DNA from: Castor canadensis
Lineage: Eukaryota; Chordata; Mammalia; Rodentia; Castoridae
Direction: 5' to 3'
NCBI RefSeq assembly: GCF_047511655.1
Contig: NC_133387.1
Span: forward strand, 23,182,353 to 23,246,352
Length of the DNA: 64,000 bases
In this document: in pieces, positions 53,828 through 64,000 of the stretch
Layout: each line of letters starts with the position of its first letter
Position numbering within the stretch: the first letter of the stretch is position 1
Made by a program: the position numbers and the translations under genes
Notes under the pieces: generated by a model
Told to the model about the DNA's origin: nothing
What the model saw: only the letters and a program-made list of their open reading frames with translations
The model's database searches: none

Positions 53828-56800
53828 CTGCGTTGCTGGCCGCTTCAGATAGTGCCATAGAGCTCTGGACTGACCACCCAAAGTGCCATTTGGACAGGGG
53901 AGGAAAGTCCCTCCCCATTTGAGGAGGGAGACTGAGGAGGGAGCATGGACTGAGGATTACCTCCTTCAATCCCCCAAGGGCCTTAATTTTTCCCTTTCAA
54001 GCTGAACAAATCACATTCTGTCTAGATTCCTCTTGTAAAATAACCCACTAGTGCCTGAGCTCAGAGCTGCTAGAAGGTAAGTGGGAGGGAGATGGAGAAA
54101 GAGCCATAGAAGGGACTTTAGAGACCTTCCAGTTGAAACCCTTCATCTTGCAGGTGAGATGACTTGAGGCCTAAAGAGACTTGCCAAGTGACTTGCACAG
54201 GGTCACACAACCCCTTGGTGACAAATTCCGCCTTTTGGTTCAGTGTGTGTTTGTTCCATGCCACACTGCTGTTCCCACTACTCAGGGCTGCCCCAGGCAG
54301 GGGTGATGCTCCAGTGGGTGGGTGGGTGGGAAGAGCAGGCTTGTAACCTCTGTCTATAGGATTTGATTGCTTGGAAGGACATGCTCTCAAGTTTCCATCT
54401 CCTACCCCGGACTCTGCCAGCCTTCTCCTCCTCTGTCCCCTCCACCCTTTCACTCTGTCTCAGGCCTCAAATCTCTTGTTCTGGATTCTAATTTCCTTGC
54501 ATCTGCATAATGAGATTGCATCCTAACCCACACAGACCTCCCTGTGTGAATGAGATCCACTCGTGGGCAGGCAGGTGAAGAGAAAAGGGGAGGTTCTCAT
54601 CCCAGGAGGGCCTCCTCGTGGCAGCTGGCTCAGCACTGACACTGGCTCATCACCCAATGCACTCCTTGAAGACGGTCCCTGGGATCTCCTTTGGCCTTGC
54701 GCTCCCACCAGTGACTAAACCCTACAGTAGCTACTGAAAGCAAGATGTTCCTTTCTGTTCACTACAGTGGGGTACATCCCTGAAGCCCAGCTTTAAAGAG
54801 TAGTCTAGGGACAGACCTGTCCCAGGGCCTGGTCAGCAGAAATGTGCCTCAGTAGACAATCAGCTGAAGCTGCTAGAGGACAAGCATTGTTTCACAGGAA
54901 ACTCAGGGATTTGCAAGTTGCTGAGTGATGTGTTGTTCTTTAATTCAGCCCCTCCACTGCCAGAGGCCAACGCTCAAAACACTGGACACTTTCAGTTAAC
55001 TGATCTAATTTCGATTGTCCTGTGCCATGGAGAAAGGAAGGCCCAGGACATGTAGTACCTTCTAGAGTGTCTGACACTTTTTTCCCTTCCCTCTGCAGTT
55101 CTTCTTTCTGGTGGCATCTCAGGGAAACATTCCCCAACACGGTGTTCATAGGCTCAGCAGTCAGCTGCCTGGTAGAAGGCTGCCAAGGACTGAGCATAGT
55201 GAGGTTTCATCTGGTTTTCTGACAAGGAGGACCCTCATAAAATTTTGAACATTGGCCGTAGTCAGTATTGCTCTTGGGCATAAATTCCCTAGAACCAACG
55301 ATCTACTTTGGGACAGTTTGTTTAAGTGGAGGAATCAGTGAACTTCTCTGGCTGCCTGACTCCTCTTTTACAGCCTGTAAGCCGTTTGATACCTAGGGGG
55401 ACAGAAAGGCCTCCAACAAGTTTCCCAAGAGTTGAGAGCTGCTAGGCGAACAGGGATCCAAAAGCATCTCCCCTGCCAGTCTGGGGTCTGCAAAGGATAT
55501 CTAGTTACTCTGTAAAAAGATCTTGCTTCCTTTCTGGCCAGAATTAGGTTTTGTTCCCCCAGAGAGGGGGATCTGTCATGGCCTCTGTGTAACAGGCCAG
55601 ACTGAATTATTGCTTCTTCACTGGTTGTGGGTCACATTCACTAACAAGGGCATTTGACAGGGACAGCAAATATTGCTTCTGCAACTCCTAGGCCTCTCCG
55701 AGGGATGATGACTGCATGAACTAGAGAACAGAAATCTTGGCTCTGCCTGGAGAACCTGGAGGAGCTTGGGGCTGGTCCAGGGGCTCTTTTTTGTACATCC
55801 AGTCTGTACACCTGGCTGTCAATGCTTAGGACATCAATGTCCAACAGGCCACACTGCCAGCATCTCTGTAAGTCATCTCCATCTTCATCTTTACTGGGCT
55901 CTCAGTGCTGTCTGATAATTCAGGTTCTAGGGCCAAGAACAGGTAAAAGGAACACTAGGGGCTCAACAAGACTTTAAAACCAACTGTACCAAAGAGAAAT
56001 TAGAACTCTGTTCCAGTGGCAAACTGTGGTTTCCCCAATCTGCAAAACACACGGACCTGATGATGGTAATGGGATAAACCCACTGGGCAGCATAATTTCA
56101 TGAGTGGGGAGAAGAACAGCCATGCTTATGAAGGAGGTACACACCAGTCTGCATCATAAGAAAGAGTAGGGGTTTAATTTAGTAGACTCCAGATTTTTCC
56201 CCTTCTTGATGACGAAAGCCAGTAGATTTATTCAAACTACTTCTTGAGCTTTTTTTTTTGGAGGGGTAGGGGAAGCAGTATTCTGGAGAAACTTTGAAGA
56301 ACAAGTTCAAACAGATACCTAGGTAGGTATATGTATTTTTTTGGATAATGTAAATACACCAGCCACATGTTAATCTACCCTGCACTGCTTTAGGTGAATA
56401 TACTTTGAGAAAAAAATATAGTTAGCTAAGAGAGATAGCTGGGTTTTTTTCTCTGAACTAGAATGTAAATGTCTCCCTAACTAGAAATGACATTTTTTTT
56501 TTTTAACAAAAAATGAAATAAGACAGGCTGGTGATAAACTGTGTCTTGCAGATAGGGCATTTTTACTTTAAAATATGATTCTTGCCCCTCCCTAGCCAAG
56601 TCCCAGTCCCATGACAGTAAAGGCTGGAGTTGGTATGCACAGGTTGGAAAATGACAGTAGTCACAGGGAGAAAGATTTACAGATCTAGTCCTAATCTTTC
56701 TACAAGGAAAACAATCTGAAACCCACAGAAGTAGTGACTTCACCAAAATCACATGAGCAGTGAGAGAAACAAGATTAAAACCTGGGCCCACAGTCCTGTG

Positions 56801-57365
56801 CTGTGTGCATCTGAAGTAAGTACTGTCACAGGCACCAGGTAACACAGGATGCCTGCCATTCCTCCCTGAAAATTACCCTGGAAGGCTAAGAGGGCACAAA
56901 TAAAAAAGGAAGGCCACTGGTCCTTTACACTTTCTCTGGAGTCATTTGGGTCGAAAATGTAAATGAATGGTTTCTTTCTGCCAAGAGACAATTTTGAATG
57001 AACTTCACTTAGAAACTTTTGGTAGACCAAGAATCAAAGGGAACAAGAAGGGGAAAAGCAGAGGGCAAGAGTAAAAACCACAGTGTAGCTTCTGTCATTG
57101 TCACTAGCTGATTCCTTCAAGTCTGCTGAAAACCCAACACGGGGTGAAAAAAGATTACTATTTTATGGAGGTCTTGTTAGCGAAATGTTAAACTGTTTGC
57201 CCAGGAGACTGGGAGAGCACATGTCTTATTGGACAGGGGTCTGAAGTACACTGGAATTTATTGAGAAACTTGTTCGTAAAGACTATAGTTAATTATTGCA
57301 TTTTCTTACAAAATATATTTTGGAAAACTGTACACCATCAATTAAAATACTTTTGTGTAAGCTGG
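53828..57365 (+). other. PODXL: PODXL 3' UTR (end inferred)
   Basis: About 3.5 kb of sequence nearly free of young SINEs follows the stop codon, in keeping with the long 3' UTR of mammalian PODXL. An old MIR/L2-type piece lies at about 54125-54250 ('aggtgagatgacttgaggcc', 'gtgacttgcacagggtcaca'). Candidate poly(A) signals are AATAAA at 56899-56904 and ATTAAA at 57341-57346. The second is followed by a T/G-rich element at about 57378-57390 and is my choice for the main end. A Pumilio-type site TGTAAATA lies at 56349-56356. Confidence 0.7.
57341..57346 (+). terminator. PODXL: Probable distal poly(A) signal of PODXL (ATTAAA)
   Basis: ATTAAA, the commonest variant signal, 'atcaattaaaatacttttg', with a T-rich downstream element 30-45 bases later. 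No better signal is seen between here and 59.8 kb. Confidence 0.55.
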
Positions 57366-58879
57366 TTCAGGCCCTAGTATTTTTTTGCTCTGACTGGTAT
57401 AAATTCTTCACCTGCACAAGTCTCATCACTGAAGTACTGAAGATATCAGTTACCTTCCAGAATACCCACGTGTGGCAGCTCCTGAAGTAGTGATGTTCTC
57501 CACGCCACCTCAGGCTGTCAGAGATCATTTTCTCCAAGGTTGTTTTATAAATGTCTGCCCCTCTCCATGCCCTCTACTTCTACCTGGGATACAACTATGA
57601 GTCACCACCACCAAAGATCCCTTGGGGGCTGCTGAGCCCTGATCAGGTGTGGAAAGAAAACACGGCCAAGGGACAAACACAAACATAAAAAATGAGTGGC
57701 CCCATTTCTGCTTGGAAAAGGATCAATTTACTTGCCCCAAGATCCTTCTCCCTGTCTCTTTGTACACGGTGAGGGTGGGTGTTCAGATAAGAATTCTTGC
57801 CATCTATCAACAGCTGCACATTCCCAGGACAGGGGAAACCATTATTCCCAGCTTGCAGGAGGGAAGTGACTTTGGATGCTAGATCCACCTTACAGTTTAC
57901 AAAACATTTCACAATGCATATTTATAGGAAACTGTCACCAGCTTATATGAGGAAGCAAAGTTGCAGAGACAAATCTTCGGGTTTACACTGCCATCTAAAT
58001 GTAGTCTCAGGCCTTGACTCCATCTTTTCGGTCTTGAGCCCCACATTCATTTTTCAGTACCAAATTCATGCTTGAGTTCCAAAACCAAAATTCACTTCCA
58101 GAATGCAAAGACTATTACCCTACAAAGGAGTGGGCCAGAGCTGGGCCAGAGTATTCTGAGGTTAACTTTATGAGTGTGCCAAGTATACAGAAAGGATCCA
58201 AATGCCAGAAACTCTTTCAAGACCCTGGCTGGGTTCAGACCCACTGTTGTATGACTCACAGTTTATCAAAGGTCACAATTAGATCTGAGACTCCATTCTC
58301 TTCCTCAGTGAGTCACTGACCCAGCTCCCTATGGCCCTGCCAAACCAAGAAGTACTCTCTATTGGAACGTGACTCTGTTAAACCTCTTGACATTCACAAC
58401 CTCCCCAAACAGGGCTGGCTACTCTAAATGAACTCTAGTGGTAAATTCTGATAGCATTTTCTAATGACCTTGGCATTTTAGATTGGCAAAATTGATGGGA
58501 TCGTGGCAGACAGGATCTTCTGCCAATATTTACTAACAGGGAAGCTGAGACTGCTCAATACTACACAAAGTTTTGTGGATGTAGAGATAAAAACAGAATT
58601 CAGGACTCCTAGACTGCCCATCCTCTGGCTCAAGTTCACATGGCAGACTTATGACAAGTGCTATGTACACAGCCAAGTGTTCTAGACCATCTCTCCTTTT
58701 GTGTTTTGCCAACCATCAAAACTTCCTAGCACAGCATCAGGTGGATCGCTTTTACCTGGCTTTTCTCTTCCCTATGACAAAGTCTGTTGCAAGGGTATAA
58801 CTGACTGCCCCTTGAAGAACAGGAGTAACTGGCTATCTCTAGCATCAGGCTCTGCTGCCACCTTCCCTGTGCCACAAAA

Positions 58880-58903
58880 GCATATTCATATATATGAATA
58901 TGC
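58880..58903. repeat. Perfect 24-bp palindrome
   Basis: Half-site gcatattcatat followed directly by its exact reverse complement, with no spacer. Confidence 0.95.
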
Positions 58904-59038
58904 TCCATATGCCTACAGTGGTGCCTAAAGGGCTTAAAAATTCAAATGAGTCTTAGGGATGAAATTTCCAATAACCTGAACAAGCAGCTCTCCAGAGCTG
59001 CTGGGCAGTGCAGACTTGCAGTCACATAGCAATACAAT
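58894..59038 (+). repeat. Duplicated segment, copy 1
   Basis: Starts 'atgaatatgctccatatgcc' inside the palindrome and ends 'cacatagcaatacaat'. It is 145 bp and is repeated at 60530-60656, 1636 bp further on, in the same orientation. This copy has 18 bp (near 58995-59012) that the other lacks. Confidence 0.95.
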
Positions 59039-59835
59039 CTCTACTCTCCCTTTTCTCCTCCCAAGACATTCAATAAGCAAAGGAAGACTCAGTCATAAAG
59101 TGCCGCAGAAAGGAAATGGCATGAGTGAGTGATTTAAACTTCTCCTACCAGGACCAGCTGCTCTTTCCAGTCAAGAGACCTGCAGAATCTGAAGTTATGG
59201 TAAAGAAGGTTGCCTTTACCATATCTTCCCCCATTCCCCATTTCTATAAATTCTTGTTTGTCACTTAGGAAGTTAAGTGAGTATGGGCACATTGTGGCCT
59301 TAAAGTAGCAGCTTCCCTTAGCCCTAGGTCTCCACACTCACTCAACCTGGAACAGCCAGCATCTCAAAGGTGCTTAGCACAAAGGCTGCTTTGCTTACTA
59401 CTGTCTTCCCAACAGGAGACAGTAACAAATACGCCAGGGGCGGTGTCCCATGTTTTGATCCTTTTGAGTTAATTCTCTGGAGGTTCAACCAAGGAAAGGC
59501 CAATTCCTTACCTTATCACTGTACCTCATGTTTTCCTGTTTTGAGAACACAAAGAAATGTTACTTCTGAGCCGTATTCAAAGCACATCCTAGAAATGAAA
59601 ACCACGCAGTAAGATGTGAGCTATTTAATTTGTAAATTAAAACATAATCCCTATGTGAGCAAACAGCTAACAACTCCAGAATGCAGGATTACAAAGCCAA
59701 AGAGCATGTGAACCTGAGTAAAACACCTTTTTGAGGGAAAAGTATAAAGACTGTAAAGTGCACAAAAATTTCAAAGGCTAACTTCAAAGTAGTTGTGGCA
59801 AACATGAGACGTCCTGTAGTGCCATATATCTTTTT

Positions 59836-59841
59836 TTTATT
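59836..59841 (-). terminator. Poly(A) signal AATAAA on the minus strand
   Basis: On the + strand it reads TTTATT within 'ttttttttattaagaaaatg'. A second AATAAA (59937-59932) is about 95 bases earlier on the minus strand. Cleavage is expected near 59815-59825. Confidence 0.55.
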
Positions 59842-60469
59842 AAGAAAATGAACAAAATACATTCTTTCTTCATATGTACATTACATACAATGTAATTCTA
59901 TAATTGCAGCTGTTCAGCAGATCACTCATTATTTATTCACAAAGTAGTGTGTACCAAACTAGGGATCAGAAAATTACTTGTACCAACAAGAAATCCTAAA
60001 AAGTCCTGATAAATTGGACAAAAGATAAACCAGAGAGAGTCAGGAAGGGGATGGGAAAGTCTGCAGAACATAACAGAGTCCAACAATAACTTAAAACAGT
60101 AGCACTGGAAGAGATCAGAACCCCAAAGGCACTGTTTAAATGCTCCAACAAGTGCCCCTTCTGATGTAGGTACTTGGGGTACAGTCTAACCCCAACACTG
60201 CCACAGAAAAGGGGAGAACCCAACAAGTTGGTTTTCTCCCAACATACTAAGAGGAAGAATCTAACTCGAAATACCAAGGTGGAAAACTTCTGAATCTTAG
60301 TGTTTAGAGAAATACAAGTTTTTTGAGAGACATTTGCTTAAGCACAGGAACTCATTTCATAGACTCCTTACATTTATGTTCATATTGTTCCATTATTTCT
60401 TTTGCTTTGTTTCTGGCCTTTAAGAAATACCTCATCCTTTTTTGAGTGTGGATTTAATTATGGCCATAA

Positions 60470-60500
60470 AAAAAAAAAAACAAAACAAAACAAAAAAACC
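60470..60500 (+). repeat. A-rich low-complexity tract
   Basis: Poly(A) followed by AAAAC units, 30 bp before copy 2 of the duplicated segment. Confidence 0.85.
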
Positions 60501-60529
60501 TCCATCAGGAACAGAAGGCTCCTCATGAC

Positions 60530-60656
60530 ATGAATATGCTCCATATGCCTACAGTGGTGCCTAAAGGGCTTAAAAATTCAAATGAGTCTTAGGGATGAAA
60601 TTTCCAATGACCTGAACAAGCAGCTCTCCAGACTTGCAGACACATAGCAATACAAT
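60530..60656 (+). repeat. Duplicated segment, copy 2
   Basis: 127 bp, matching 58894-59038 almost base for base except for the absence of 18 bp and a few substitutions. The missing part is flanked by 'caga' in copy 1, so a microhomology deletion explains it. Confidence 0.95.
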
Positions 60657-63600
60657 TATTTTCAGACTGTCTAGAAAAGGGCAATGCTTATGAATAAGGG
60701 TGAGGACATATGCTGGCAACCTGGCATGTGGTAGAAAAGCATGGCTTGTTACCCTTTTTTTTTTTTAAACCTTTTCTGGATTTTACCACATTTGATGACG
60801 GGAAGAAGTCAGGGAAAGAAAATGAAGAGATCTCTTTAATTAATAAGGATTTTCCTTCTTTATATGTAGCAATTTTGTTTTTTGTAACTATGAAGTCAGT
60901 AAATGTTACTGAAGTCTGGTAAAGGACAATTAGCACTCCGACTTTCAAATGCACTGGCTGCTGTCATAATGGCTCCAGGCTGCGAGGCCTCACAGGGAAG
61001 AGGCTGGCTGCATTACTCAAGCAGGCCTAGAAAGGTGAGGGTCTCCTGGCTGTGGCGGAATCCTACCTTTCTTCTTAATCTAACTTCTAGCCCCCAATTT
61101 TGGTTCTGAGGATCTTTCCTTATTGGAAAGAATCTTAATTTCTGGTCACTGAGTACGTATAATTTATAAAAGAGTTGACTTTTTAAGAAAGCCTAACTTT
61201 CCCAAAGTGCCTTATAAGCATGTCAGTTTGGAAAGATGAAATATTGTTTCTTCTCAAGACTAAGACAAGAGGTGTTCAGCTTAGCTTTCAGAGGCTAAAA
61301 ATGCTTCTGAGGCCAAAGAATCAATTATTCATAGCTTATGGAATGGTGGTAAGGAAAGAATCTCTTTAAAAAGAAAAAATACATACATATATTCATATAG
61401 CCACAAAGAAATCTGCTCAGAGAAAATTATCACATCATTCTGCAGCCTTTAAATTGAGCTGAAGGCTATATACATAAAGGATAATTAATACTATACAATC
61501 GTAATTCATTTCAAATTACATTTCATAAAAGTCAAAAAAGCAGGCTGGCTTAAAGGATAGCCAATCACAGCATCTCTTGCTTGGGATAAAGGTAATGGCT
61601 AGGAAAAGAAATTCACTTCTATTTTTCTAACTGGATGATTTACAATTGAGGAAGAAAATTGTTTGCAACTGGCTAGTTACCAAAATCACTTTTGTGGGGA
61701 AAAAAAAATTTCAAGAAGGAGATCAAGTACATGACTTTTTAAAGGACTACTCATTTCAGTCTTATTGAATTTTGAGTTGGGCTGACAATTACCTTCCCAT
61801 GTTATCTATGTAGTCTGTGCTTTTACAGATATAACTACCATGCATATGTAAAATTAAGCCAAATCTTTACAAAGATAGAAGTACACTAGGACTTTTACAG
61901 TGGACAATTAAAAAATGTAAAGCCACACACCTCTGTCTTCAGTGTTCCTCCTTTCATCTCCAGAAGGAAAATACAGCAACTTCAGGGTACCATGCTGAAC
62001 AGTTATTGCAAATGCAAGCGAGCATGGCCTTGAGAGATTAAGATCCTCTCTTACTATAGCTGAATTTGTAAAGAATTGACACTTAAACTTAAAATAAACC
62101 AAAACTATCAAATGTTTTCAATGTCCAGAACTCATGTATTTATGGCAAAGCAGAATAAACACAGACCCCTGGGATTACATATGATTAATTTATTTTAAGG
62201 TATGAAAATTCATGTCAATTCAATTCTGTATGGGTTATAAGTTATACATGAAATGACAATTTTCTTCCTATTTTAATGGACTAGCAAATAAACACGAACC
62301 TAGTAACACTAGCTAAACTGTAAGAGTTTTTTGAGATTTGTTAACAAAGGAGAGAAATAAAGCTCACAATTGGCTACTTGAGCAACTCCTTAATCATGCA
62401 CACAGGACTGTTCACTCTTCTTAAAATCACACATGGGGCATTTCTCCTTCCTGCCAGTAATTTGGCATTTGCAAAGCAGTAAATGGAACTAAGGCATGAT
62501 GAGCTTCAGGCTGGTACTTGTGTGGCAGACAGCTCAGACTTCTGGGACTGCTAGCATCCCAGACAGACCAAAGCTATGCTGCAGTCAGGGCTTAAACATG
62601 ATGAACAGGCAAGTCCCCTGGGAGCCCAGCAAGTGCACATTAAAATATTTTATTGCTGTTTTCTTCTGAATCCTTACTGAAGACCTGGCTGTACACAGGA
62701 AACTGCTCATCTAGCTTAAGATCTCAAGCTTATTTTACAGGATTTTGTTTTAAGGATTCTCACAACTACTTGGGAGCAAGGTATGGGTAACTACCTAAGA
62801 AATTACTTCCTAAGACTATTCCAAGTAACTGGATGGTCTAGAACATGAGCTTTGATTCCTTTGGACAGTCTTTACCTAGCACTGTGTCGTTTTATGCACT
62901 GCACAAAAATGAAGAGCTCTGATTCATTTAGATTTGTGAACCTTCAAATACATAAGCAACAAGCTCCCATTTTTCCACATTCTCTGAAGCTCTGGTCCTG
63001 AGGTTCAATAGTTCCCACCCAAAATGCCTTGGACAGGCAAAAATACGACATTGCACACAAATGCCTTATAGCTTACGAGGCTATCTGAATAGCAAATAAA
63101 AAGGAAGACATGCGATTTCCGAATTGTAAATGATTTCTTAGAACTGGCCTCCTTTCCTACCAAACGTCCCACCACCACCTTTTTCTTTGTTGTTGACTCC
63201 ACTGGTTGTCAGATGACATCTGCATGGAATTCTACTTTCATGCAAGCTTGGCGGTGTTGGGGGACACTACTGCATATTAGCAAATCTAATTTGCAATGAT
63301 TACCTTTAATGCAGAATCAACTAGAAGCATCCTTTGCTTTTTGTGTTAAGCTGTGAACTGGGATCCAGGTCCGTTTCCCACAGGATATTTCTTTCTGCAG
63401 CACTAGCCAATTTAATTTCCTAAGGCCTCTAACGACTAAGGGCCACAGAAGATGCTGCTGCCAGATGATCTTTACCATTGGCTTGATGGCTGACAATGAG
63501 ATTTAGTCATTTGGATTGGAGCTAAATCCACATTCTAGATGGGAAGAGACATGTACATGGTTGTATTATTTTTTATTTAAGAAAAAAATGAACACCAATC

Positions 63601-64000
63601 ATTTCATGGCAATTAAAACCATTCCTAATTTTCAACTGCATCAGAAATTAAAAGTCAGTTCTTAACTTCAGCAGAAAATCAATGCTACCCATAGAAGTTG
63701 GAACAGAAAAAATGGGCTAAAAATACAATAAAATGAAAAGATAACAGGCAAATGGCAATTCTGGTGGTATGCCGAATTCCACAAGCAATCTTATAAAACT
63801 TGTAATACTCTACCAATAATTCTAAGACAGTATAGTCCTAGTGCCAGGAAAAGAAGCCACACAGGCTCCTCAGTTAAAGGTGCCATAGCCATTATTATCC
63901 CCAAATGAAAACGATACACATTCTTATAGCAAGATGTAAATGATACTACTTCTTTAATACATACAATTTTGAATTTCACTATTCTCTTATCATAAACAAG

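Larger units (their letters stand above)
57366..59815. other. Gap between two convergent gene ends
   Basis: About 2.45 kb, AT-rich, without SINEs of the frequent types and with no convincing open frame. It holds the first copy of a 145-bp duplicated segment (58894-59038) and a 24-bp palindrome. Alternative longer 3' ends of either neighbour could cover it. Confidence 0.45.
59815..64000 (-). other. MKLN1: Probable 3' UTR of a convergent minus-strand gene (MKLN1 by synteny)
   Basis: Read on the minus strand this is AT-rich, almost free of recognisable transposons and has no long open frame, as in a conserved 3' UTR. It closes with AATAAA at 59937-59932 and again at 59841-59836. In human and mouse the gene facing the PODXL 3' end is MKLN1 (muskelin), which has a 3' UTR of several kilobases. 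No muskelin coding sequence is visible, so the name rests on gene order. Pumilio-type sites (UGUANAUA on the minus strand) occur at 59880-59873 and 61474-61467. Confidence 0.5.

Noticed and set aside
63791..63979. 62-codon minus-strand frame with a hydrophobic end, considered as a muskelin C-terminus
   Set aside because: It does not resemble muskelin and has no preceding splice acceptor. It is chance coding in AT-rich 3' UTR sequence.

Overview
This is a window of placental-mammal nuclear DNA, almost certainly from a rodent. Short retroposons of two rodent kinds are spread throughout: 7SL-derived B1-like monomers and tRNA-Ala-derived ID-like monomers, often joined as B1-like plus ID dimers. 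The most common ID type carries 'ggctggaggtgtggctcaag' and ends in 'cagtaccac' plus poly(A), which suggests a beaver/kangaroo-rat/pocket-gopher (castorimorph) genome; that placement is from memory and was not checked.

The window holds one complete protein-coding gene, PODXL (podocalyxin), on the + strand. It has eight coding exons from 13371 to 53827 that splice in frame to a 532-residue protein: signal peptide, Ser/Thr/Pro-rich mucin domain, four-cysteine juxtamembrane module, one membrane helix, and a cytoplasmic tail ending in the PDZ ligand DTHL. All introns are GT-AG. Intron 1 is about 33.4 kb and fills half the window; introns 2 to 7 are short. The promoter is a TATA-less CpG island at about 12.6-13.75 kb. 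The 3' UTR probably runs to about 57.36 kb.

Layout: 1-12.6 kb is intergenic, with SINEs, a MaLR LTR, a long L2 remnant and MIR copies. 12.6-13.75 kb is the PODXL CpG island and exon 1. 13.4-46.87 kb is intron 1: its first 6 kb is nearly free of repeats, the middle is SINE-rich with a tetranucleotide microsatellite at 28.2-28.6 kb, 34-40 kb is packed with old LINE-1 pieces, and 41.3-44.05 kb is a nest of LTRs that includes an antisense ERV2-type solo LTR, itself interrupted by a LINE-1. 46.87-53.83 kb holds exons 2-8. 53.83-57.36 kb is the PODXL 3' UTR. 57.4-59.8 kb is the gap between the genes. 59.8-64 kb is repeat-poor, AT-rich sequence that I read as the 3' UTR of a convergent minus-strand gene, by known mammalian synteny most likely MKLN1; none of its coding sequence lies in the window.

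The most useful observations are the nested LTR/LINE-1 in intron 1 with both target-site duplications intact, a 145-bp duplication between the two gene tails whose edge coincides with a 24-bp perfect palindrome, a NAGNAG acceptor at exon 2, and a regenerated donor at the exon 3/4 junction that could allow in-frame loss of a cysteine-bearing exon. I found no evidence of an undescribed biological system.
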